From NCBI RefSeq assembly GCF_018613535.1, contig NZ_JAGGQB010000008.1:95256-159255 (forward strand): DNA of 64,000 nt. Reading direction: 5' to 3'. The stretch is from Bacillus sp. ISL-51. GTDB lineage: Bacteria > Bacillota > Bacilli > Bacillales > Bacillaceae. Below, in pieces: positions 18,797 to 26,075 of the stretch (its first letter is position 1; each line of letters starts with the position of its first letter). A program made the position numbers and the translations under genes. Below the pieces are notes generated by a model. That model was not told where the DNA came from, searched no databases, and worked only from the letters and a program-made list of their open reading frames with translations.

Positions 18797-19828
18797 ATGG
18801 CGTTAAACAAAAAGCGCAAAAGAGTGACGGGCGTTTCCGCCTCGAAAAAAGGATACCCTCGATTGCAACTTAATGAGGCGTTAGAGCTTGCAATAGCCGG
18901 AAAACGTACGGAAGGTCTTCGCGATAGAACGTTGTTCGATTATAAAAAGATGTGGCGCTATTTAACGGATTGGTTAAACGATAACTATGAAATTACATAT
19001 ACAGACGAGCTTACGACTGAGATTTTCCGCGACTATATCAATTACATGAAGTACGATAAGCCTCGGTATCTTGGCCATAAATTTATTAAGACGGATAATG
19101 CTCGGTTAGGTCTTTCCGATACCACAATCAATATTAACCTGCGCTGCCTAAAGGCGATCTTTAATTATCTTGAACGCGAAGAACTAATCGAAGTCAATCC
19201 GGTAGCTCGTTTAAAACAGATTCGGCAGGATGTGGATCTTACGAACTGTTTCACAGACAAAGAGATTAAAGAAATTCTTAGACAGCCTAATATGCGCGAT
19301 TATGTAGGGTTTCGGGATTATTGCGCAATGAGTTGCTTGTTAGACTCAGGGTTGCGGATAGAGGAGTTATTAAGTCTTCGCGAAAGAGATGTTGACTTCG
19401 GAAGCCGATTCATTACCGTAAATGCGGATGTAAGTAAAAACAGAAAGCCCCGCCTCGTGCCAATCTCTGCGCACTGTGTAAAGCTATTGCTTCAGCTTAT
19501 AACGGAGAACAAGTCGCATTTTTCTACCGATCGAATTTTCCTATCCAGCTACGGCGAGCCACTAGGCGCCAATCATTTTAATAAGCGTTTGAAATATTAC
19601 GCGGAGAAAGCCGGGGTTAAAGACAAGAAGGTGACAGCGCACGTTTATCGTCATACTTGGGCTAAAACGATGATATTAAATGGTTGTGATCCGTTTACAT
19701 TACAGAAAATCGGAGGCTGGGCGGACATTAGAACAATGCGCCGTTATATACAAATGGATACGCGAGAGATGCGGAGAAGTCATGACGACTATTCGCCGTT
19801 AATGAATTTAAAGAAAAAGAGAGTATAA
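18797..19828 (+). CDS. int: Tyrosine-type site-specific integrase
   Basis: A 343-residue tyrosine recombinase beside attL. The SAM-like core-binding domain covers about residues 20-135. The catalytic domain shows Arg in SGLRIEELL, Lys in VSKNRKPRLVP, H-x2-R in HVYRHTW, Trp in the GGWAD position and Tyr in RRYIQM. It probably integrates and excises the element at yutM. The ATG at 18797 lies just after AAGGGAGG within a hairpin. SPbeta-type elements also use recombinase-fold proteins as repressors (MrpR), but the intact catalytic residues favour a true integrase. Confidence 0.92.
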   Translation: MALNKKRKRVTGVSASKKGYPRLQLNEALELAIAGKRTEGLRDRTLFDYKKMWRYLTDWLNDNYEITYTDELTTEIFRDYINYMKYDKPRYLGHKFIKTDNARLGLSDTTININLRCLKAIFNYLEREELIEVNPVARLKQIRQDVDLTNCFTDKEIKEILRQPNMRDYVGFRDYCAMSCLLDSGLRIEELLSLRERDVDFGSRFITVNADVSKNRKPRLVPISAHCVKLLLQLITENKSHFSTDRIFLSSYGEPLGANHFNKRLKYYAEKAGVKDKKVTAHVYRHTWAKTMILNGCDPFTLQKIGGWADIRTMRRYIQMDTREMRRSHDDYSPLMNLKKKRV

Positions 19829-19988
19829 AACAAAAAAAAAGAACGTCAATCCATCGGAAATGAGTCCGATAAACTGAGCGCCCTAGACATGTGTTCATTA
19901 TATCGGGAAAAAGCGTACAAGTCAACGCTTATTTAAGTATGCCTTCTTTTCCGAACGGTTGCCGTCTCTTATCGAGGAGAGAAACCGA

Positions 19989-20726
19989 ATGTACACGAAA
20001 GAAGCCTCTAAAATGGCGTCATTCCGTTCAGTGGACGAGCTTAACGGCGCCATCCGTACGCACATATACGGCAATAAATCCGACCTAACGCCTGCCGCAA
20101 TCGAGGTTCTGAAGGTGCTGTCTCGTCATGCCGTAAAAACGCCGGGCGTGGCGTATCTGAAGCTCGCAACAATCGCGGAACTAATCGGCAAGCACCGCGT
20201 AACCGTTATTCGCTCCATTAAACGACTAATCAATCTCGGCATTATTCGCAAAGAAATAAAGTATCGGCCAGTATCCGGCGGCAATGGCGCCAATATGTAC
20301 GTTATCCTGCCGGCGGTTAAACGCGAAAAGACCTCTAATGTTACTCCGTCCGTGTTACCCCGCCAAGCTGACGAAAAGCCAACGGAGACAATGGCGGAAT
20401 TGCCGAAACGGGAAAATGAAGCTGTTATTTCTCAAAGCGAAAATAAGTTACTACGTAATACGTATGCTGCGTTTAAATCAGCGGTCAATACGTTTGTTGG
20501 TGATCGCAGGTTAACGAACAAGCTTTACGGCATCTACCTTGCGCATACGTCGTATTTAAAAGGCGTTTATGTTGCTGATACACTTCAAGAAATCGGGCTA
20601 GAAGCCGTACGTCAAACATTTATCGCGACTAAACGGAAGGTGATACGCAATTTGGCCGGCTACTATAACGGTGTGCTGGATCGGATGCTCGACCGTTTGT
20701 TTGCTGCGCGATTCGACGAGATTTAA
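19989..20726 (+). CDS. Winged-helix DNA-binding protein, element replication/regulation candidate
   Basis: A 245-residue protein starting at ATG 19989, 8 bases after GAGGAGA. A MarR/replication-type winged helix is visible at about residues 30-105 (TPAAIEVLKVLSRHA, then GKHRVTVIRSIKRLINLGIIRK), as in phage and plasmid helix-turn-helix replication proteins. The centre (residues 115-150) is a polar linker and the C-terminal 90 residues are helical. The specific role is not known; it could be a replication initiator or a transcription factor. Confidence 0.75.
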   Translation: MYTKEASKMASFRSVDELNGAIRTHIYGNKSDLTPAAIEVLKVLSRHAVKTPGVAYLKLATIAELIGKHRVTVIRSIKRLINLGIIRKEIKYRPVSGGNGANMYVILPAVKREKTSNVTPSVLPRQADEKPTETMAELPKRENEAVISQSENKLLRNTYAAFKSAVNTFVGDRRLTNKLYGIYLAHTSYLKGVYVADTLQEIGLEAVRQTFIATKRKVIRNLAGYYNGVLDRMLDRLFAARFDEI

Positions 20727-21060
20727 TTCGACGGATGGACGTGCGATTTCGTACGTTAAGGATACGGGGAGGTCTTCGAGAATACTGATCTGCTGTCCAT
20801 CCGAAATTCGGACGATCATTTCATATCTTTGCCAGCCTTCGCCGCCGCGCGCGCGACCCTCCAAACGCTTTACAAAACTTTACGTAAAGCCACGTAAAAG
20901 TAACGTAAACCTAAGCGTATCGCGCCTTTGTTTTTACGGATGTAAAATATTCGCGAATGTATGATTTTAGTTATTTTCGTACATTCAAAACGTTGATAAA
21001 TATACGTATGTATAGTAAAGTGTAAATTACAATACATTATCGTACATTGGAGGTATTATT
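20727..21060. other. Intergenic region with palindromes
   Basis: No convincing gene. It holds a perfect 12-bp palindrome CTTTACGTAAAG near 20876, followed by two further ACGTAAA copies within 25 bases. A perfect ATTCGCGAAT palindrome lies near 20950. The last 80 bases are AT-rich and end in GGAGG before the second recombinase. These look like binding sites, possibly for a repressor or recombinase of the element. A minus-strand frame (to about 20819) is open but overlaps the preceding gene. Confidence 0.5.
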
Positions 21061-21612
21061 ATGGATGAAAAGAACGTGCAGCCACTCCGCACGATAGACG
21101 AAATAAACGATATGAAATGGGCGCTTAGAAGGTTCGGAAAAGAGCGTGACAGATTCCTATTCGTATTCGGTATAAACACAGGGCTCAGAGTGAGCGATAT
21201 TGTTCCGTTGAAAGTTGGGGATGTTCGCGGCAAACAGCACGTCATAACACGCGAGAAGAAGACCGGGAAGGTAAAGCGATTCTATTTAAACAAGGCGCTA
21301 CAAGACGAGATAAACGAATATACTCACGGAATGGATGACGCAGAGTATCTATTCCCAAGCCGCAAGGGGAGCGCCCACATATCAACAACGCAGGCTTATC
21401 GGGTGCTTACCAAGGCTGCGGACATGCTCGGTCGTGATGATGTAGGTACACATACGATGCGTAAGACGTTCGGGTATCATCACTATAAGCGGAACAAAGA
21501 CGTTGCTACATTGCAGACTCTATTCAACCACTCCGCGCCATCAATAACGCTGAAGTACATAGGCATAACGGACGACGAAGTACAAGCAACGCTAGAAGAC
21601 TTCTCGTTATAG
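21061..21612 (+). CDS. Minimal tyrosine recombinase, catalytic domain only
   Basis: A 183-residue protein consisting of essentially only the catalytic domain of a tyrosine recombinase. Arg in NTGLRVSDIVPLKVGD, Lys in KTGKVKRF, H-x2-R in HTMRKTFG, His in FNHSAPS and Tyr in LKYIGI are all present. It lacks an N-terminal core-binding domain. Small proteins of this kind occur in SPbeta-like phages (for example YopP) and as host YoeC/YdcL relatives. It may resolve multimers, assist the integrase, or act as a regulator; sequence alone does not decide. Confidence 0.87.
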   Translation: MDEKNVQPLRTIDEINDMKWALRRFGKERDRFLFVFGINTGLRVSDIVPLKVGDVRGKQHVITREKKTGKVKRFYLNKALQDEINEYTHGMDDAEYLFPSRKGSAHISTTQAYRVLTKAADMLGRDDVGTHTMRKTFGYHHYKRNKDVATLQTLFNHSAPSITLKYIGITDDEVQATLEDFSL

Positions 21613-21637
21613 TCGGTCAAATGGCCGGCTTTTTATT
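21612..21637 (+). terminator. Terminator after the minimal recombinase
   Basis: Stem GTCGGTC / GGCCGGC (G-U pairs allowed) with AAAT loop, followed by TTTTTATTT, overlapping the stop codon. Confidence 0.75.
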
Positions 21638-21742
21638 TGCGTGAAAAGGGGGCGGGGGCCGAAAACGAAAAAGCCCCGGCGTCAGGCGATTTTTAAATCC
21701 GCATATCAAAAATTCATTTTGACCTTAATGATTGCGGCACAT

Positions 21743-21772
21743 AAAAAAGACGTCAGCTTATTCGCTGGCGTC
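21743..21772 (-). terminator. Terminator of the minus-strand repressor gene
   Basis: Read on the minus strand, a 9-bp stem (GACGCCAGC / GCTGACGTC, one mismatch) spans the stop codon of the repressor gene and is followed by six T residues. Confidence 0.72.
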
Positions 21773-21997
21773 GTCTATACGTTCAAATTGGACAACATCT
21801 TCGATTGGACAGTCTAAGTATTCGCATATATAAGCGATAGTAGTCAACGAAACAAAGTCGCCGGCTGAAAACTTCGCCATGATAGTCGGGGAAATGCGTA
21901 AGTCTTCTTTTAATTGTTTCCTTGTTACGTCCTTCTTTAATAAGGTCATTTCTAACGGTTTATAGTTCGGCTTCAAGTTAAGTATTTTCTTTGTCAT
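21758..21997 (-). CDS. Cro/CI-type helix-turn-helix regulator
   Basis: A 79-residue protein with an XRE-type helix-turn-helix (VTRKQLKEDLRISPTIMAKFSAGDFVSLTTIAYICEYLDCPIEDVVQF), similar to the YozG/HTH_26 group. It is transcribed away from the small membrane-peptide gene at 22182. The region between them contains a palindromic operator over the rightward promoter, so this is probably the repressor of that unit and of itself. Confidence 0.87.
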   Translation of the reverse strand: MTKKILNLKPNYKPLEMTLLKKDVTRKQLKEDLRISPTIMAKFSAGDFVSLTTIAYICEYLDCPIEDVVQFERIDDASE

Positions 21998-22095
21998 TCT
22001 AATACCTCCGAAAATGATTGCTGTGTTTATGCACTTATTATAACATATATGTATAAAAATAATACAAAAAAGTGTACAAAAAATACATAAATGTG

Positions 22096-22124
22096 TTGAC
22101 TAGAAATACACAAAAGTGTATTAT
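22096..22124 (+). promoter_or_regulatory. Rightward promoter with embedded palindromic operator
   Basis: TTGACT, 17-base spacer, TATTAT. The spacer and -10 are covered by the palindrome ATACAC-AAAA-GTGTAT (22107-22122). Related half-sites (GTGTAC, ATGTGT) lie in the 40 bases upstream. Likely bound by the divergent helix-turn-helix regulator; binding is inferred. Confidence 0.75.
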
Positions 22125-22181
22125 AGTATTAGAAGGACGGAACAACGGTCTTTCAAAAAAAACAGAAAGGAGGACAGAAGA

Positions 22182-22325
22182 TTGATTGAACTGATAACAA
22201 AGCTTTCCGTCATCGCCGCATCTTGGCTAACCATTTTCAAACTCTTGCTAGAACTTAATAAGATGCGAAAAGAGACGAAAAGCAAAAAGCGACGCTCTCC
22301 CTCCAAGAAGAAACGTCGCAAGTAA
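22182..22325 (+). CDS. Small membrane peptide with basic tail, candidate type I toxin (YonT-like architecture)
   Basis: A 47-residue peptide from TTG 22182, 8 bases after AAGGAGG. It has one membrane-spanning segment (about residues 4-25) and a C-terminal tail of mostly Lys and Arg. The same layout is found in the SPbeta YonT toxin and related BsrE/TxpA-type toxins silenced by antisense RNA; the resemblance is in architecture, not a proven homology. It lies directly behind a repressed promoter. Longer in-frame readings upstream lack a ribosome site. A GGGGC-GAAA-GCCCC hairpin follows at 22333-22346. Confidence 0.62.
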   Translation: MIELITKLSVIAASWLTIFKLLLELNKMRKETKSKKRRSPSKKKRRK

Positions 22326-22332
22326 CCAAGAC

Positions 22333-22346
22333 GGGGCGAAAGCCCC
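22333..22346 (+). terminator. Small GC hairpin after the membrane peptide gene
   Basis: GGGGC-GAAA-GCCCC tetraloop hairpin; no clean T run follows, so it may be a processing or stability element rather than a full terminator. Confidence 0.45.
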
Positions 22347-22371
22347 GGCTGTTCAATCAATTATACCACAT

Positions 22372-22530
22372 ATGAAAAAGATTAATACAATCGAAATTTT
22401 TCTAATCGTTGCCCTTTGCTTCTGGATCGCGAACATGAATTTCGCAGCACTTTCTGTTTTAGACTTCATCGGAATAGGCACCGCGGTCGTATATTGCGGG
22501 TTGATCGTGTGGAAGTTGCTGTCCCGATGA
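22372..22530 (+). CDS. Small two-helix membrane protein, unknown
   Basis: A 52-residue frame from ATG 22372 with two hydrophobic segments (about residues 7-23 and 29-48), ending KLLSR. No good ribosome-binding site is visible, so expression would depend on coupling or on another start. I do not recognise a family. Confidence 0.4.
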   Translation: MKKINTIEIFLIVALCFWIANMNFAALSVLDFIGIGTAVVYCGLIVWKLLSR

Positions 22531-22595
22531 AAAACAAACCGGCGTTCGGCGGCAGCGCAGTCGTCGGGCGCCACAAAACGAAAGGATGATCCGTT

Positions 22596-22931
22596 ATGAC
22601 AAACGTTATTAAACAAAGCAGCCTTATTCCGGCTGAGTACGTTATATATGATTACGCAGGAAAAGGGAAGGACTTGCGGAAAGAAATGAAACTCGTTCAC
22701 GTAGGCGGTAACATGGCTATTGGATACGAAGAAGACTGCGGTATTATGCTATACGAAATGGCTGGATATCCGGGCGCGTGGGAAATCGGAGACAAAGACC
22801 GAGTCTTACACGATATTTACGACGATGGTTGGCTCGCTGATGTACCGATAGAAAAGCTTGCAAGCATGTCGGTTCTTGATTTCTTGGTTACGGTTGCGGA
22901 AAGAAAAGCGCAGAAGGCGGCAGTATCGTAG
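22596..22931 (+). CDS. Unknown element protein, 111 aa
   Basis: Acidic, soluble 111-residue protein with AAAGGA before ATG 22596. It ends with a short pattern (LASMSVLDFL) that recurs in the protein at 25749 (LANMSVAQFV), suggesting a shared small domain. No family recognised. It is the last gene of the unit repressed from 21758. Confidence 0.72.
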   Translation: MTNVIKQSSLIPAEYVIYDYAGKGKDLRKEMKLVHVGGNMAIGYEEDCGIMLYEMAGYPGAWEIGDKDRVLHDIYDDGWLADVPIEKLASMSVLDFLVTVAERKAQKAAVS

Positions 22932-23122
22932 CGTTTCGACATATTTGTAAACAATTACCTCTAAAATTTTTGTGACTTTCGACATAAATCGACTGAAATA
23001 TTCGTAATAGTCAGGTAATATATAGAACAAGACGAGAACGTTTGTGCGCATTTGTTTCGAAGTGGCTTACATCGGCCACTCTGCGGTTGACGGGTGATGC
23101 TTAAAATCCCGTCAGCGACCGT

Positions 23123-23338
23123 TTAATCTTGCGGCACCCATTCGTAGAGATCATCGATTGAACACCCGATGATTACGGCGAAGGTTTTAGCGGTACTAAG
23201 TGTCATTTCCTGCTTGCCTAAAACGTATTTGGAGACATGACTCTTATCGTACCCTGATCTGTTCGCAAGCTGTGTCTGCGTAAACCCTCGCTCATGCAGC
23301 CGGTCGCGAAGTAAACACCTACCCGGCTTATACTTCAC
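23123..23338 (-). CDS. Cro/CI-type repressor upstream of aimR
   Basis: A 71-residue XRE protein, almost entirely a helix-turn-helix (LRDRLHERGFTQTQLANRSGYDKSHVSKYVLGKQEMTLSTAKTFAVIIGC). It is encoded on the minus strand with GGAGGTGC before the start. It diverges from aimR; the short region between them (23339-23459) has AT-rich promoter-like boxes (TATAAT on the minus strand, TACAAT on the plus strand). Such a regulator next to aimR may set lysogeny, but this is inference. Confidence 0.87.
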   Translation of the reverse strand: MKYKPGRCLLRDRLHERGFTQTQLANRSGYDKSHVSKYVLGKQEMTLSTAKTFAVIIGCSIDDLYEWVPQD

Positions 23339-23459
23339 CTTTTAAGCACCTCCGCAAAAGCTTTATATCGGGCTTTACGAAGGAAATTATAAACTATTGC
23401 CGTCAGTTTTTCTATTCGTTTCTGGATGTACAATTATTTCGAGGAAGAAGGGGAAAAGG

Positions 23460-24635
23460 TTGAAAAGTTTATCTGATGAAATTTTGAACTTGATTGAGGA
23501 CAGCGATTTAAGTTACAAAGAGGTTGCCCACATGGCCGGAGTTTCTGCGCGTAGTATTTATGAAATAAAAAATCGTGGAACTATAGGTTTTATAACTATG
23601 CTCAAAATCGCCCAAGTCTGTAATGGCGCGGATTATCATGAAAAAATGACTAAATGGTGTCACTTACTTACTACCACTGAAGGTATAAAACACGCCTTTG
23701 AATACGCGGCAATAAAAAGAGATATCGCACTTTTGGGTGACTTGTTAGACAATGCAGAAGGCGACGATTCATTAAGTGCGTACTATGGGATTTACAGCTT
23801 AATTTATAAATTTATGAGGAAGGAGATTGCTTTCTTAGACTTGTACGATTTGCTTAAACAGGTTCGAATTTCGAAGGATAAAAACCTCGCGATTATAGTG
23901 GGTATCTACAAATGTTATTTACTCTACTACCAAAAGGACTTTCTAGGCATTCTTCAGATGGCAAATGTAATCGAAAAAGAAATACAAAACATAGGCCGAG
24001 ACAGAAGCGCTTTTTTTAGACAATGCTATATATACAGGTTGGCGGAAGTGTTAATGCCGGTCCACTTGCATTTTAACAATTTTGAAGCTTCACGCAAATT
24101 TGCGAAAATTCTACTTTACAGTAATATCAGCAGCAAAACTATGTCGGATGGTTATTATTGTATTGGGATGACGTACTTGGGTAGAGATAAGGATGTTTGT
24201 TTAAAGAGCTTAGAACGTAGTTACGAACTGATGAAGGAGATAGAACGTTCTGATTTGATTGAAGAATCCAGAATGCACTTAGAACTAGCGCGCCTGTACT
24301 ATGAAGTAAAAGAAGGGGCGTCTATTAAAGGTGTGGCAGGTTTTGCGGAGAGAATGCAATTTAAAAGTGATTCGGATTTCATAAAGTACTTTGAATATCG
24401 GTTAGAGAACTCACTGTCAAAACTCTATGAGGGTTATAAATACTTTTTTAGTCGAAAGAATTTCTTGTTTGCTAATTTAATAGCCGATGACCTTGCGTAT
24501 TTTGGAGTCGACTCAGCGCAAGTAGAGGCACTTAAGTCGATAAATCTCAATGAAAAGGTGGAGTTTAATTTTGAAGAAGAAGTTGTTAGCTGTTTTAGTC
24601 ATTGGAGCCGTAATAGTATCGCTCGGGTATCTTAA
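23460..24635 (+). CDS. aimR: AimR family arbitrium receptor / transcription regulator
   Basis: A 391-residue protein from TTG 23460 (MKSLSDEILNLIED). It has an N-terminal helix-turn-helix (residues about 15-52, LSYKEVAHMAGVSARSIYEI) and then a long helical repeat (TPR-like) region to the end, the architecture and length of AimR (SPbeta 386, phi3T 378 residues). Decisive is the context: a 45-codon gene for a secreted peptide ending in GA overlaps its 3' end, exactly as aimP does. In phages AimR activates aimX at low peptide levels to favour lysis; peptide binding switches it off. It is unusual to find it in an element without virion genes. Confidence 0.9.
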   Translation: MKSLSDEILNLIEDSDLSYKEVAHMAGVSARSIYEIKNRGTIGFITMLKIAQVCNGADYHEKMTKWCHLLTTTEGIKHAFEYAAIKRDIALLGDLLDNAEGDDSLSAYYGIYSLIYKFMRKEIAFLDLYDLLKQVRISKDKNLAIIVGIYKCYLLYYQKDFLGILQMANVIEKEIQNIGRDRSAFFRQCYIYRLAEVLMPVHLHFNNFEASRKFAKILLYSNISSKTMSDGYYCIGMTYLGRDKDVCLKSLERSYELMKEIERSDLIEESRMHLELARLYYEVKEGASIKGVAGFAERMQFKSDSDFIKYFEYRLENSLSKLYEGYKYFFSRKNFLFANLIADDLAYFGVDSAQVEALKSINLNEKVEFNFEEEVVSCFSHWSRNSIARVS

Positions 24636-24708
24636 CAAAAATGATCAGGCATCAACACAAGAGGCGAAGTCTGAATTTAAAGTGGCCGAGATAAGCCCAG
24701 GGGCTTAG
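24571..24708 (+). CDS. aimP: AimP arbitrium pre-peptide; predicted signal EISPGA
   Basis: A 45-residue secreted peptide precursor from TTG 24571 with AAGGTGGAG 8 bases upstream; overlaps the aimR end by 65 bases in another frame. It begins with KKK, a hydrophobic signal segment (LLAVLVIGAVIVSLGYL), a polar linker and the C-terminus KVA-EISPGA. Known mature arbitrium peptides are C-terminal hexapeptides ending in GA and often follow VA (phi3T: VA-SAIRGA). The mature peptide EISPGA is therefore inferred. Confidence 0.88.
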   Translation: MKKKLLAVLVIGAVIVSLGYLNKNDQASTQEAKSEFKVAEISPGA

Positions 24709-25035
24709 AAACAAACACTGCCCGCTGAAAAAATTGGCGGGCGCACTCATTATTAAAAAACGTTTTGGCGAACGTAGTAAAACAAAAAGGCCGCCCTGTT
24801 GGCGCAGGACGACCCGATCAAAATCAGTTAGAAGATATGCAAGTACGATATCTACACTCTTGGCGGAGTAATCGTATTTGCCGTCCGCTGTTACTCTCAC
24901 ATAACAGCATTTTTCAAGCAACCAAAAATAACCCGAAGGTTTAGTTACTTATTTTGTATTTTATCCGTTGGCAACGGATTTTACAAGGCGAACAGTATAC
25001 GAACACCTTCGGAAAATTGAATGGAGGTCAACGAT
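24709..25035 (+). other. aimP-downstream control region (aimX position)
   Basis: 327 bases without a convincing gene. A hairpin GCCCGC / GCGGGC at 24720-24742 follows aimP. A spaced inverted repeat AAGTACGATA (24841-24850) / AATCGTATTT (24870-24879), 8 of 10 matching, could be an AimR site, since AimR binds widely separated half-sites. A perfect ATCCGTT-GGC-AACGGAT hairpin followed by TTTTA lies at 24963-24982. On the minus strand a GC hairpin near 24788-24815 is followed by TTTTTGTTTT, suggesting a terminator for an antisense transcript. By position this is where aimX would be. Confidence 0.5.
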
Positions 25036-25176
25036 ATGCCAGTCGATTTCGGATGGATATTTCAAATATCCGCAGTAATCGTAGTGTTTATCTTAGGCTG
25101 CATGACATGGGCGGTTTGGAAAGAAGAGGATTCCAACGCTCAAAACAACAACTTCGGAGGGTTCGATAATGAATAA
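25036..25176 (+). CDS. Small single-pass membrane protein, possible aimX-position ORF
   Basis: A 46-residue peptide from ATG 25036 with GGAGGT 8 bases upstream. One membrane segment (about residues 6-27) and an acidic, Asn-rich tail. The stop overlaps the next start by 8 bases (ATGAATAA), so translation is coupled. It resembles small holin-like or BhlA-like phage peptides only in layout. It is the first clear gene after the arbitrium control region. Confidence 0.7.
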   Translation: MPVDFGWIFQISAVIVVFILGCMTWAVWKEEDSNAQNNNFGGFDNE

Positions 25177-25711
25177 ATATAACGTTTCTCGATCAGCAGT
25201 AAAAAACGCGGTAGTTCGTCTTGGTCTTACAAATGCGCAGGCATCGAACGCATTAATTAAATATGCGCAAGGTTCTTCATTAGTTTGGTCACTCGAATCA
25301 ACGAGTGGAAGCCAAGCCGTTTACGACAACTATAACGAAAGAGTGCGCCTTGTAATCGCCGAGAACGGAACCGTACTAGACGTTTTCCCCATTGATTACG
25401 CGCTACAGTCACCGCACAACTTATCGGAAGAGGTTTGCCAATCGCTTAAGGAGTCGACTAAAAAGACTCTGATCGCGAAAAGAGACGAGATCCACCGCAA
25501 ATGGTGCGAAGCTGAACTTGCTTTTCACGAAAATAGTTACGAGATCGCTAAAGTGCGCTTCGAATTAATTGACGCGAGTACCGAAGAGGCTGCGGCGCTA
25601 AACGGCTGTTTAGCGGAGCTTTGCGCAGATAATAAGCGACTACACGAAGATAGATCAGCACTCAGAAAAGAACGGACTGAATTAGAGCGTGCTCTTGTAC
25701 CTTATATCTAA
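25169..25711 (+). CDS. Unknown element protein, 180 aa, C-terminal coiled coil
   Basis: The first 80 residues are mixed alpha/beta (VRLVIAENGTVLDVFPIDYAL); residues about 85-180 are charged helix with heptad-like spacing. CGGAGG precedes ATG 25169, which overlaps the upstream membrane peptide gene. No family recognised. First larger gene of the unit downstream of the arbitrium region and therefore a candidate target of its control. Confidence 0.75.
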   Translation: MNKYNVSRSAVKNAVVRLGLTNAQASNALIKYAQGSSLVWSLESTSGSQAVYDNYNERVRLVIAENGTVLDVFPIDYALQSPHNLSEEVCQSLKESTKKTLIAKRDEIHRKWCEAELAFHENSYEIAKVRFELIDASTEEAAALNGCLAELCADNKRLHEDRSALRKERTELERALVPYI

Positions 25712-25748
25712 GATTGAGGACGGAACCAAAATTCGAGGGGGAAACGAA

Positions 25749-26075
25749 ATGGAAAAAGTACGGCTAGTTCGACACGGATCGACAGACTTCCCATATAAAG
25801 AAATTCATGACGCCTATCTCATCGCAGCGGATACGGTAGCATTATGCGACTTTGAAGCGCTAGGCGGCGGCAGGTTTGCGTTTTATGACACTGGCGGCCT
25901 GACGTGGAAGGAGGACGGTTATCACCTATATGACGATGAACACCCATCATCATTCGCATTCGAGTTTGCTAAGACGACGGCGGCCCTAAAGAAGCTCGAC
26001 GGACGGGAATTAGCGAATATGAGTGTCGCGCAGTTCGTGCGCCTGTTCTTCACCGGAGGTGCTGGCAATGTATAA
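25749..26075 (+). CDS. Unknown element protein, 108 aa
   Basis: Starts at ATG 25749 after GAGGGGG. Soluble, with aromatic-rich middle and a C-terminal LANMSVAQFV that matches LASMSVLDFL of the 22596 gene. No family recognised. Overlaps the next gene by 8 bases. Confidence 0.7.
   Translation: MEKVRLVRHGSTDFPYKEIHDAYLIAADTVALCDFEALGGGRFAFYDTGGLTWKEDGYHLYDDEHPSSFAFEFAKTTAALKKLDGRELANMSVAQFVRLFFTGGAGNV

Noticed and set aside
20598..20864. Minus-strand frame with a protein-like stretch (ISDGQQISILEDLPVSLTYEI)
   Set aside because: It overlaps the 3' end of the winged-helix gene by about 130 bases, and its start is unclear. I could not support it as a real gene.
24652..24921. 89-codon minus-strand frame across aimP and the region behind it
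   Set aside because: No ribosome site, and a terminator-like hairpin lies inside it. It is more likely non-coding; kept only as a hint of an antisense transcript.
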